From NCBI GenBank assembly GCA_003194525.1, contig NBIV01000132.1:62001-126000 (forward strand): a stretch of 64,000 nucleotides of DNA, given 5' to 3'. Made by a program: the position numbers and the translations under genes. Under the pieces are notes generated by a model, which saw only the letters and a program-made list of their open reading frames with translations, was not told where the DNA came from and did not search any database. This DNA comes from Gracilariopsis chorda (Eukaryota; Rhodophyta; Florideophyceae; Gracilariales; Gracilariaceae). This document shows positions 1-9,889 of this stretch, piece by piece. The first letter of the stretch is position 1. Each line of letters opens with the position of its first letter.

Positions 1-1
1 G

Positions 2-199
2 ACGCAAATATCGTTTTCAATGAGCCCGTTTTGCGTTGCTGAGCACTTTGAGTACGTTTATTTGGCTTTAAGACGCGCAATTAAGGACGTAGGAGCATTC
101 TCCAGAGATAACCCAGAAGTAGATGTTTCTTCAATGAGATATGAGCTTGATATATGGCTTAGAAGACATAACGAAAGAATGTTTAATGGCTTGGGATAG
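2..199 (+). CDS. C-terminal end of an unidentified ORF (truncated by window edge)
   Basis: An open frame runs from the window edge for 65 codons to TAG at 197-199. It is rich in Arg, Glu and aromatic residues and includes the stretches VAEHFEYVYLALRRAIKDVG and DIWLRRHNERMFNGLG. I do not recognise a family. It lies upstream of a LINE-like relic on the same strand, so it could be part of a retroelement or the end of a host gene. The start is outside the window. Confidence 0.35.
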   Translation, partial: TQISFSMSPFCVAEHFEYVYLALRRAIKDVGAFSRDNPEVDVSSMRYELDIWLRRHNERMFNGLG

Positions 200-486
200 G
201 AGGATCCCGTCAAAACCGCTAAGAACCCAAAAGTCTTTTAATCTCATCTTTCTCTCGTCAGACAACCTGTTTTATTATTAACCCCCAATCTTGTGAAAAC
301 GGGAGAGGCGAGAGTCTGCATACAGAGCAGGTAGCAATCCTAACCTCAGATAAGGTTACTTTTCACAAGAGCCACATCGAGACGTTGAGTCAACGTTGAC
401 GAAAGGAATTTAATCATAAAACTGGTTGTCTGATGAGAGCAACTGGGGATTTAAAAGTCTTGAAACCCGTTTCTGCAGCATTGTAA

Positions 487-930
487 ATAGTAATAAAGGG
501 TACAGCAGTAGATGATATCGATGTCGATTATGCGGACCTGAAGAGGCGGCTTTCAAGCAGGAGAAGAGGTGAATCGATTTCAAAGAGTGTCCCACAAAAG
601 CTGCAGAAAACCATTTCCCAAAGAGAAGCAGAGGTAGCATTGGCGCAACTAGCAGTTGGTCACACTCGTTGTTTACATCCTTTGGGTTCTTACCTATTGA
701 AAAGACGACTGGTGTGCCAATGTATACCAGTAGTGCTAAATGATGTAGAGCACTTTGTTCTGCAATGTCCTCTACGAAACTCTTCGAGAAGGTTATGTTA
801 GCCGAATATGCGTGAAAGACAAGGACTTAACGTTCAAGAGATCATCAAGAAATGGCCTGAAAGAATGATGGTTTACCTCGTTAGAGAGCGCTACTTTCAT
901 ATGAAGCGCTCTGCTCTAAGTAGGAATTAA
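487..930 (+). pseudogene. Relic of non-LTR retrotransposon reverse transcriptase C-terminus
   Basis: One frame, bounded by stops at 484 and 928 and broken by TAG at 799-801, encodes a stretch with the usual end-of-RT pattern of LINE elements: an ALAQLAVGHTRCLHPLGSYL segment, then C-x-C (CQC) and VEHFVLQCP. LINE ORF2 proteins typically end with a Gly-His block followed by C-x-C...EHxLxxCP. The continuation after the stop stays in frame (ending RYFHMKRSALSRN). No endonuclease or RT core is seen upstream, so this is a 5'-truncated dead copy. The family call rests on motif spacing only. Confidence 0.5.
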
Positions 931-1454
931 ACTAGCGTACCCGTAAGAGAGAGAGATGATATCCACTACTTGCGAATCTTGCGGAGAAACATATATTCAC
1001 GGATCACGATACTGTTAGGAAGCTGAAATACAGGTCTGTGCGTAAGATATCCATACGAGAAGATTGATATCGGTTTGTAGTATGTACCGACACAAGCAGT
1101 ATTATTGTTCATCTTCGAGCTAGAACGAGAATTAAGATCCTCATTTTTGGATGCGAGAGCTGGACCGGGAAGCAGCGTTGTCTTCAAAGTCTTCGAGAAG
1201 CTATGGTGCACGAAGAAATGTTGCATTCCATCTGTATGTGTTTCACGCCGGCACAAGTATCAATCAAACACGTGATACAAAATAGATCGTTCCCAAGCAG
1301 AGTCCTGCGAATAAAACTTGATTGCGATAAACGCGTAACACAAGTATGAACTTCAGTTCGACGAGATCCACATTCACGAGGCAGTGGCTGCAAAAATGCT
1401 CGAACCTAAACAAAAAAACCTGAACTGATATGTATAGCAGATAGAAATGGATAA
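931..1454. other. No gene recognised
   Basis: Short overlapping frames on both strands show no domain pattern or coding bias. This is the flank into which gypsy element 1 inserted. Confidence 0.5.
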
Positions 1455-1459
1455 ACACC
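1455..1459. repeat. Target-site duplication ACACC, left
   Basis: ACACC directly precedes the 5' LTR and is repeated exactly at 9037-9041 after the 3' LTR. A 5-bp duplication is normal for Ty3/gypsy integrase. Confidence 0.9.
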
Positions 1460-1671
1460 TGCAATATAGTATTACGCGATACCCATTCATTGTTATTACG
1501 TAGCGACCGTTTGTTACGAACCCATATGTTTGAATCCGATTCAAACATAGAGCGACAACAAACACCTCTATATAAGCTACGCTAGTTTGCATGACAACGA
1601 TAGGAGCGCAAAGCTTCATCGTTGCACAGAGAGAGTAAAACGTGAAGTTTGATTGTCATTCCTCTCTTACA
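1460..1671 (+). repeat. 5' LTR of gypsy 1
   Basis: It starts TGCAATATAG and ends CTCTCTTACA. It holds a TATATAAG box at 1569-1576 and, upstream of that, a perfect 11-bp-arm palindrome at 1526-1548. Compared with the 3' LTR it carries about 36 extra bases after the TATA box. Confidence 0.9.
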
Positions 1672-1713
1672 TTTGATAGCAATCGCAGGATTTCAGAAGC
1701 GCTTTCAAAAAGA

Positions 1714-2652
1714 ATGAGTTCTGGTACGCGCAGCCGCAGAAACGTCGACAACGACAAAAAAGTTGAACCCGTCGATGCTTCACAGTTTCGAGAATAGTTT
1801 GCTTCACTGCAGTCGAAAGTGCAGCAGCAAGCCAACATGATTGAAGCTTTACAGACACGACTAAACGAAAGTCACAATAGTGCGGGTAATCAAGTCAACA
1901 TTAGTACAAAATGCATTCAATTCTCCTCCGATCCCTCTATTCAAAGGATGTGTTGCGGATCGAAATTCGCAGCGCGTTAGAAGCTTTTTCTACTCAATAG
2001 AGAAATATGAAACACTATGCAACTACTATGAAGAGAAGATGGTTGCTTTAGCAAAGTGTCATTTTCAAAACCGCACAGCGTCTTGGATACTTCTTCTACA
2101 ACGGATAAATCAGAAGCCCACAACGATTCAAAAATTGAGCCAAGAAATTATTCGCCAGTTCGTTCCAACGAACGAAAAAGCCGCTGCCCGTGTTAAGCTA
2201 ATGGATATCAATTTAAAGAATGCAAATGACATGAAAAGCACTTAGCAGTCCTTGAAAACTTGGCGTCGTTATGTTATTATCCGACAAACGAGGCTTACAT
2301 TTATTTTTTCAACAGTCTACCAAAAGCCTCCAAATGAAAGTTCGCCGAACGTTTTACGAACTTGCAACCCCTGGAACGTACAGGTCGTCGGAGTATTCAC
2401 GTATCGTATGACTACGCCAGAACGCTAGAACACTCTATGAAGTTAAGCGGGGAGTTTCAGAAAAACGCTAACACCGACAAGAAAGGGTACGATAGTAAGA
2501 GGAAGAGAGGAAACCCAAACAACGACTACAAGGAAACAAAGCCTAACCATAAAGACGATAACAATGTCAGTTGGGGTCCCGATAAGAAAAGAGAGAATAA
2601 TCATCACAGAAAGCATGATCGATGTTTCAAATGGTCGCAAGTGCAGGAATGA
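1714..2652 (+). pseudogene. gypsy 1 gag relic
   Basis: The first ATG of the gag frame is at 1714. The frame meets TAG within about 50 codons, then continues in another frame as the 121-aa stretch 1880-2245 (RTASWILLLQRI, EIIRQFVPTNE), which resembles the capsid part of retrotransposon gag. The 2362-2652 part is Lys/Asn-rich and ends near HDRCFKWSQVQE, where a one-base shift would give more Cys and His: a ruined zinc knuckle. Several frameshifts make it non-functional. Confidence 0.6.
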
Positions 2653-2699
2653 CTTTGATCATCCTTGTCGTAATGACTGGAAAGCTGAATCTAACTCGA

Positions 2700-4208
2700 A
2701 TTCGAAAAAAGAGTAACGCTGCACAGCAGTGCGGCTTCCGGAGAGAGATGTGAAATGTCTCGTCTCTTTGCCATGAACATGGCAGAAGAAAAGACCTGGA
2801 TGTACGACGCGGCCCTTAACGGACATCCTTTTCGAGTGGTGGTTGATTCTTTTGCTTCCCACAACTTCATGGAATTAAATACTGCAAAGAGGTCTGAGCT
2901 ACATGTTTAGAACACGACAGGTGTCGAAGTTGAACTCAGAGACAAGTCAATAAAACAAGTCAATGGAAAAATTACTGCAGTGTTGAATTTCAAAGGTTAC
3001 TTGTTTACTGAGAGCGTCTTTCTCATCAATATGGATGATGATATGTATCATAAGAAAGACGTACCAGTTATCAAATTGGGACGATCATGTTTAAGGAAGC
3101 AGAACCCGAATATCGATTGGGGTAATAACGAGTTGTTATTGACCTGACCAGATGGGTCAATAGTGAAGATTTTTTTGAGGACAAACAAGAACTCCTCCCA
3201 AACGCAAACGTTGAAAGGAATGTCGTTCAGGAAAATGACACGAGTATTGAAGAAAGGTAAGTGTGAGTTGTACATGGCTCGAATTACAAAACGTATGCCT
3301 TCGCACATGGAGACAGTGAGTACTACAAAACACTTCAAGGATATAATCGCCGAGTATGAAGACATTTTTCGAGAGGAATTGTCAGAAAAACTACCCCTGA
3401 GACGTGGAATGGATTTCGAGATTAACCTCAAACCAGGAGAACCACCTCCAGTGAGACCAGTTATCCGATTGTGGTCAGCCGAGTTAAAGGAGCTGAAGCT
3501 GCAATTACAGAAATACCTTCACAAAGGACCACTGCGTCGGTCCTCGTTAGCGTTTGGAATTCCAGTATTTTGAATAAGAAGGAAAACGACGATCTACGCA
3601 TGTTATGCGACTATAGGGATTTAAATAAGATCAAGATTCCCGATGCCAGCCCGATACCACTAATTGACGAAACGATTGACCAAGTATCTGGTGCAAGCGT
3701 CTTTTTACAGCTGGACCTCATATGACGGTATCACCAAACGAGATTGAAGGACCAAGACTGTCACAAAAGGGCAATAAGGACCCGACTTGGTTCTTTCGAG
3801 TAGAGAGTCTTATGCTTTGGATTAACAAACGCTCCCTCGGCGTTCTCCCGCCTTCTCGCCAGTCTGTTCCAGGACCTTCTTGGCGACTGTATGGTACTGT
3901 ACCTTGACGACATATTGATCTATAGTAAGAATGTGGAAGAACACAGGGAACAATGGCGACGAGTACTCAGTATCTTGCGCAAACACAAAGTATACCTACG
4001 GCCCAGCAACTGTACTTTCGGACTTGAAGAAGTAGAATATTTGGGCTACATGGTGAATTCGCAAGGAATAAGAAGGCAAAGACGTTTGGCAAAAGCCGTC
4101 GAAGATTGGCCCATACCACGGAACGTGAAAGAAGTGCAAAGATTCTTAGGCGTGGCAAATGTTTACCGGCGATTTATGAAGAGCTACGCAGCCATTGTAC
4201 TACCACTG
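2700..4208 (+). pseudogene. gypsy 1 protease and reverse transcriptase (5' part)
   Basis: The aspartic protease region near 2830 reads VVDSFASHNF, where an active retroviral-type protease has D-S/T-G-A, so the catalytic loop is mutated. RT blocks follow over several frames: LKPGEPPPVRPV, MLCDYRDLNKIKIPDASPIPL, VFLQLDLI, FGLTNAPSAFSRLL and the catalytic VLYLDDILIYSKN at about 3894. The connection block FLGVANVYRRFMKSYAAIVLPLN runs straight into the Harbinger insertion. Stops and frameshifts, for example near 3573 and 3725, show it is dead. Confidence 0.8.
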
Positions 4209-4211
4209 AAT
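4209..4211. repeat. Harbinger target-site duplication AAT, left
   Basis: AAT, the Asn codon of the gypsy PLN motif, is repeated at 6864-6866 where the gypsy frame resumes with N-T-L-V-R-R. Confidence 0.75.
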
Positions 4212-4366
4212 ATGGGGTTTTGGCATGCACAGTTCACTACATTATTATGTACTTAGCACAAGATGTAAACTATTGAAATATTAGACACAGATTTTTCTTT
4301 GGCAGAGAGTTCGGTAACAGGTCATGGGGAGGAGGATCTTGCACCCTCGTACTCGATCATACCAAA

Positions 4367-5505
4367 ATGAGCATTCGCAACAACACCATCTCTAAGGAGA
4401 GAAAGAGAGCTACAAATGCTCTCCTCCTTCTTGCAAGATCGCAACGGGCGGATGTTAGTAATGCACTAACCGGCTTAGTTCTGAGACAGATCCACGAGTC
4501 AATTGTGGAAGAAGCGCTTCATAAAGAGCGCATTTTAAGGGTGGCTAACTTCGCTTTTTTACTGGAAAGACTCGATGACAGCGAGAGCCTTAAGCGCCTT
4601 CGTTTAATTTAAGCGATATATACCGCATTATTCGTCTGATGGAATGGCCTTGTAGCCGTAACGTGACAACTCTAAGACGTTACAGAACACATGCGGTTCT
4701 TTCGTTCTGTGTACTATGCAGAAGCCTTGGTACCGTTTGCCGATGGTGGGATCTGGAGGCAGACTTTGGTTGTACGACTTCAGTTTTAAACGAAATCTTC
4801 TACGAAGCTTTAGACTACTTTTATTCTAAGTTTTCTACTTTGGTCTCACTGTATCGGCAGTCGTTTCTTTCATCAAAAGCAGCCACGTACGCTGCAGCGG
4901 TGAGCAATGCTGGTGCACCCTTAGATAAATGCGTTGGATTTATTGATGGAACGAACTTATATATATCAAGACCCAAAGGCAGTGCCCAACGTGCCACGTA
5001 CAGTGGCCACAAGCGGAGAAACTGCCTGAAGTTCCAAGCACTGAGCACTCCAGATGGTCTGATATATCACATCTTCGGCCCTGTGGAAGGTCGGAGGCAC
5101 GATATGACGGTTTATCGTCATTCCAATATCGATGAGGAACTCAGCACTACTTTGTGCATAAACGGTACTCAGTATTACATTTACGGAGATCCTGTTTATG
5201 TCATCAGGCCATACCTAATAAAAAGCTACGGAGGAGCGCTTCTTACGGAAGAACTGAAACAATTTAACGAGGAGATGTCGGCATATCGTACTGCCGCAGA
5301 ATGGGCTTTTGAAGACATCAAGAAGTACTTTTCACATGTTTCGAGCGCGAGAAAGATGCAAATTGGCTGCACACCAGCATGGTACTTTGTGTCCGCCCTG
5401 TTGCGGAACCTTCGTGCATGCCTGTACGGTAGTCAAAGTGCAACTGCGTTTAACTTTGCAGCGCCTACCTTAAAGGAATACGTTGAAATGATACCGCAGG
5501 AGTAA
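4367..5505 (+). pseudogene. Harbinger DDE transposase (one frameshift)
   Basis: The main frame, 4639-5505, encodes 288 aa of the DDE_Tnp_4 family, which cuts and joins Harbinger DNA. First Asp: CVGFIDGTNLYISRP. The family signature GPVEGRRHDMTVY follows, then second Asp in YIYGDPVY and the Glu in RTAAEWAFEDIKKYF, so the D-D-E triad appears present. The N-terminal part, 4367-4612, lies in another frame. A single-base shift near 4603-4611 would join its LDDSESLKRLR to NLSDIYRIIRLMEWP, the usual transposase opening. So the catalytic half is intact but the gene as a whole is frameshifted. Confidence 0.82.
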
Positions 5506-5595
5506 AGACTGGAAACGATTTACGAAAAGTTTGCATGAGCAACAAGTCTTCCGTATGGTATGGAATTCAATGCCTCGGTTTGGCCTCCCTCCATA

Positions 5596-6639
5596 TCAAC
5601 TTTTGTGGCGCAGTTCTCTTATCAACTCCAACATACTGCGTTGACCTTCCATCCCTAGCCTTCTTTCTGCCGCTGCCTCTCGCTTTCGCTTATTATTTTC
5701 TTCCGCTTTGCTCCTTTCGGACTCCAATCTACTTTCTTCCAAGTCCACACGTCTCTGCTCTATTTCATTGCGATCTTCTGCAGCACTAGGTGCATTGTTG
5801 ATGCGCTGTTTCTCAAGAGTCAGAAGCTTTTCATCGCGCACGATCCGGGACATATCCAAGCTGAGATGTTCCTGATCTCGGACATCTTGGCGCTCTGCCA
5901 TTTTATTTCGTAGTTCTTCAGCTTTCTCCACCGCTAAGATTGCCCTATCCATGTCCTGACGGGTCTTTCGCGGCGAGATTCTCCTCCTCTTGCGCCTTTT
6001 ATCCATACTTCCCTCTTCTTCGTCATTCGCATCGCCACAATCATGCCATCGAGAACTACTTCTTGACATAGCCATTTCCCGCACATTACGACCCGCAGCC
6101 AATAGGGCATCTTCCTTCCCTTGTAATTCCATCCTTGCTGTCTCCTTTTCAGCGTTGAAGTCGTCTATTTCAATGACTATATCTTGGGCAAGCTGCTCAA
6201 ATTCACCGTATGTCTCCCTGCCACCCGATGCATTGGCTTTTTCGCGATCCTCGCGTCTGAATTTCGCGACCAAGAGCTTAAAGCGATCTTGACAGTGTTT
6301 ACCGTCAGTGTTCCATGTGACCATGTTAGCTTCATTGAATTTCTGCGCTACAGTGGCGAAACCAACAAGTGTTGAACCATGCTTCGGTGTGTGGGCGTTT
6401 GCTGCCTGAACTTCCTTTAGCAGCGCCAAATCAAGGAAGTCGTTGAATTTGCGCCATGGGTTAGAAGAAGGACGGGATGATGGTCACTATGGTTGAGTCT
6501 GCTGCAATTGATCCGGAGGCAGCGGGTCTACAGAAGACGGAATGGGAGGGGCAGTGCTTGGCGCTGTCGTTCCAGGAGTTGCGGGGATGTCCTTTGTGAT
6601 CAACTCTGCACCTGATGGTGCCTGTTGTCGTAAAGGCAT
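5596..6639 (-). pseudogene. Harbinger accessory Myb/trihelix-like DNA-binding protein
   Basis: Harbinger elements encode a second protein that carries the transposase into the nucleus and to the element ends. Here a trihelix/Myb-like block (WRKFNDFLDLALLKEVQ to WNTDGKHCQDRFKLLVAKF) is followed by a bipartite basic signal (KRRKRRRISPRK) and a long charged coiled coil (EQRRVDLEESRLESERSKAE onward) to the stop. A Pro/Thr-rich leader starting MPLRQQAPSG (ATG 6639) is in the same frame but is separated from the Myb block by two consecutive stops, TAG TGA, at about 6484-6489. There is no ATG after the stops before the domain. Confidence 0.72.
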
Positions 6640-6863
6640 GGTTGTGGTAGTGGTTGTGTGTCTATGTCGGCAGGAGAAGGATAACACAATTGGTGTCATG
6701 CTTGGACAGTATTCTCGCTATTTTGTACAGAAACAAGCTTCGGTACCAAGCACTGACTGCCGAAGTTTCTTCGCTTCATTCGATGCAGACCGCTTACATC
6801 TTACAGCTCGACCGAAAGTTGGACCAAAAAAAAAACACAGTTCTTTCCTTGCCAAAACCAACT

Positions 6864-6866
6864 AAT
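6864..6866. repeat. Harbinger target-site duplication AAT, right
   Basis: Second copy of AAT; see the left copy at 4209-4211. Confidence 0.75.
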
Positions 6867-8872
6867 ACCCTGGTTCGACGGAAGGAGTTCACATGGAGTG
6901 AAAAGGAAGAAAATTCGTTCGACGAATTGAAGCAAAAGCTTTGAATGCATCACTTTTAGAACGTCCATCTTCAACGGAGCCTTTCGTCCTCACGACAGAT
7001 GCGTCTAAGTTTGCGGTATGAGCAACTCTTGAGCAAAGTGGTCACCCAGTCACATATCTATCCCACAGATTGATGGACACTGAAACAAGATGGGATACCG
7101 GGGACCAAGAACTCTTAGCAGTGATAATAGCTTTGAAGACATGGGCGGTTTATCTACGAGACGGACCGTTTATTTCGACGACAGATCATGAGGCACTTAA
7201 ATATTTGCAGTCGAAGACCAAGCTGACTGGAAGGCAGATGCTATAGACGAACTTCAGAGCTATAATTTTATCGTAGAACATCTGCCGTGCTCAATGAATA
7301 GTACAGCTGACGCACTAAGTAGGAACGTCGGGAGTTCCATAGTCCTGAGTTCATTACGTCTGAAAGACAAACCTCTAGTACAGAGAATACAGGAAGGCTA
7401 CGCTAAGGGTAAGTGTTCAAGAGATCTGATTGCATGGTTTTCAAACAGCGAAGCAAAGCACTCTAAGAAAGTCCGTATGTATGCACCAAACTACTCAATG
7501 AAGGATAAGAGTCTTTACTGGACTGGTGCTGATACAAGAAGACTCTATATACCACAAGTCGCAAATGTACGAAAAGAAGTTCTTGCCGAAGTACACAAGT
7601 GCCCCCATTTTGGAGTGGAAAAAAACGTTCTACCAGTGCGCAAAGTCATTCTACTGGAAAGGGATGTACAACGATATCGTAAAGTACCTTAGATTATGTC
7701 TCAACTGCCAACACAATAAGGAAGAACGGGCAAAAGAAAAAGGAGTACCCCAACCACACAGAATCCCAAAGAATTATTGGGAGGTGTTGAAGATGGATTA
7801 TCTTACAGAACTCCCAACCTCTGACAAAGGAAACGACCCAGTGTTTGTCATCGGTGAAAGGCTTTGAAAACGAGGAGTTTTTATTCCAGAAAACAAGGGC
7901 ATTACATCTACTAATGTCGTTCAGTTGTTGTTTGACTATCTAATCTCCAAACACGGAATGCCAGAAAGCATAATACTGGATAGAGATGCGCTGTTTATGT
8001 CAAAGTATTTTGAGGGAATCACGCAGACGTTGAACATTAAGGAGAATATGGCAAGCAAAGGACATCTACAGACCGATGGTCAAAGTGAGAATACTATTCG
8101 GATTCTGAGCCAGATGCTGCGTCATGTCATTCAGAAGAAGCCAAAGGAATGAAGTTTGTTCCTCAGTGACCTGGAGTTTGAGTACAACTCCAAAAAACAA
8201 AAGAGCACCAAACTAACTCCATTCGAAGTCGATCTGGGATATGTTCCTCAGTCTCAATTGGCGAGACAAACGGGTACTGTTTCAAATTTTGAAGCAGCAG
8301 TGAACCTTCTGGAACGACGAGAGAGGTTTTAGTTAATAGTGCGAGATAACCTTTCCGATGCACAAGCACAACAAATCTACTACGCCAATCAGAATAGAAG
8401 ACACGTATGCTTCGAAGTTGGAGACTTTGTGATGTTGAATGTTTCTGGTACTGGACTATCATCTCGCTCGGATTTGCCAAAGAAATGGAGGCCAAAGTTT
8501 GTGGGTCCTTTATCATTTACTGAAGTCATGGGTCCAGTGACTTACAAATTAGAGCTTCCTCCTACGATGAAACGGGCGCACAATGTTTTTCGCGTTACGA
8601 AGCTGAAGAAGTACTTGAGGGCAGAAAACGACAACATTACTTTGTCAGTGGTAAATGATGCCGAAGGCAATGTGGAACAAGAAGTTAAAGAAATTATAGA
8701 TAAGAAGAAGTCACGTCCAAAGGTCTACTACTCGGTACAATTCGAAAACGATACCAAACAAGATGCTATTTGGATCGCAAAAAGCGAGTTAATGAACTGC
8801 AAGGATCTCATCCGCGCGTATGAGAAGTCAACGGGAACGTCTGATTCCAAAGAGAGGGTGACTGCAATATAG
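6867..8872 (+). pseudogene. gypsy 1 RNase H, integrase and chromodomain region
   Basis: RNase H-like blocks: FVLTTDASKFAV, TYLSHRLMDTETRW and TTDHEALKYLQSK. The integrase zinc-binding region (about 7530-7720) ends CLNCQHNKEE; the core reads KMDYLTELPTS, SIILDRDALFMS and LQTDGQSENTIRIL, covering the D-D-E positions, though stops fall at about 7866 and 8150. The last frame, 8339-8872, has the gypsy C-terminal FEVGDFVML and KFVGPLSFTEVMGPVTYKL, then a chromodomain-like end (EVKEIIDKKKSRPKVYYSVQ, DAIWIAKSELMNCKDLI) that would target integration to marked chromatin. The final 177 aa is the longest intact piece. Confidence 0.82.
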
Positions 8873-9036
8873 TATTACGTGGCACCCATTCACTGTTATT
8901 ACGTAGCCACCGTTTGTTACGAACCCATATGTTTGAATACGATTCAAACATAGAGCGACACAAACACCTCTATATAAGCTACATCATTGCACAGACAGAG
9001 TAAAACGTGAAGTTTGATTGTCATTCCTCTCTTACA
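8863..9036 (+). repeat. 3' LTR of gypsy 1
   Basis: It starts TGCAATATAG and ends TTACA, with TATATAAG at 8971-8978. It aligns with the 5' LTR apart from scattered substitutions and the absence of about 36 bp after the TATA box. It overlaps the last codons of the C-terminal ORF. Confidence 0.9.
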
Positions 9037-9041
9037 ACACC
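9037..9041. repeat. Target-site duplication ACACC, right
   Basis: Exact copy of 1455-1459. Confidence 0.9.
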
Positions 9042-9371
9042 CATTTGTTAATACTTGTTTTGATGTTTTACAGGCATTTCATTGGTATTGCAATACCTCT
9101 ATTCCAATAGCATCGCTAACCTTTAGCACTTATCGGATAATATGTCTACAGGAAACCTCGCCGACTTGTGGCCCTCCGCGCGCCTGGAACCAACCAATAT
9201 TTGGCCAGCCAATTTCCATACCAATGTACATATCTTTGTAGCAGATACATATATATATATATCTCTCTGTGAATTTTTGGGGGGTGAACGTGTTAATAAA
9301 GCCAGGTATCCAAACGTGTTAACCTGCAAATTCCGCTTAAAGTTGTCACCACCGCCAAGCGTATACCATAT
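9042..9371. other. Non-coding flank with a short TA run
   Basis: No gene recognised. A short (TA)n tract lies at about 9246-9262. Confidence 0.5.
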
Positions 9372-9389
9372 CTAGTGTCTATTTGACAT

Positions 9390-9407
9390 TGACCTCATCT
9401 GAGGTCA
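9390..9407 (-). repeat. Perfect hairpin, candidate Helitron 3' terminal hairpin
   Basis: TGACCTCA at 9390-9397 and TGAGGTCA at 9400-9407 form an 8-bp perfect stem with a 2-nt loop. On the minus strand it is followed 14 nt later by CTAG (9372-9375), which fits the Helitron CTRR end. The base after CTAG is A rather than the usual T, so the assignment is tentative. Confidence 0.35.
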
Positions 9408-9889
9408 GATTGTATTTCTAAGGACACAAAGAAGTTTATTTATTTGAGACTTTGCGCGGCGATAGCAGTGGAACCGATTCTCCGTCCTCTCCGATGCAGT
9501 TCTAAAATCGGTTTTTCTGACTCACAAGCATCAAGAACCTGACAAAAGACAACAAATATCATTGAATACGAGAACGTACTGCAATCTTTCTCTTTCAGCG
9601 CAAGTTATGATTCGAGCGCACGCTTTCAACGACTCAAGAGCATTTTTGTCCACCAACACACATCTCATCATCTCTGATCTGGAGATCTCTCCTGCAATAT
9701 ACATCTGATAAAAATCGGTGGGAAGAAAAAGAAGGGTGCAGGGAGCTAAAGCACCTAAAAAATAGTTTAATTCCAGGAAATGAAAGGCCATAAAATATGA
9801 TAACGGTTGTAAAGGGATGCAGAACTGAATAGATTCAAACAGCTCTGGGTTCACAGTTCCCACAGGCATGAGATCATTTGTTACCGCAT

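Larger units (their letters stand above)
4212..6863 (+). mobile_element. PIF/Harbinger DNA transposon nested in gypsy 1
   Basis: The 2652-bp insert has imperfect terminal inverted repeats sharing GGTTTTGGCA, seen as GGGGTTTTGGCATG on the left and the complement of CTTGCCAAAACCAA on the right. It carries the two-gene cargo typical of Harbinger: a DDE transposase on the plus strand (4367-5505) and a Myb/trihelix-like DNA-binding protein on the minus strand (5596-6639), convergent with an 87-bp gap. Both genes are damaged. Removing it and one AAT restores the gypsy pol frame, which fixes the ends and shows it came after gypsy 1. Confidence 0.88.
1460..9036 (+). mobile_element. Ty3/gypsy chromovirus element 1, with a nested Harbinger
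   Basis: The element is bounded by direct LTRs (1460-1671 and 8863-9036) and a perfect 5-bp duplication. Its order is gag, protease, RT, RNase H, integrase and a chromodomain-like C-terminus, so it is a chromovirus-type Ty3/gypsy. All frames carry stops or shifts, and the protease active site reads DSFA instead of DSGA. The RT YLDD at 3900-3911 is still present. A 2652-bp PIF/Harbinger element splits pol at codon AAT 4209-4211; the pol frame resumes after 6866. A purine tract precedes the 3' LTR at about 8850-8860. No canonical TGG primer-binding site is visible just after the 5' LTR. Confidence 0.9.
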
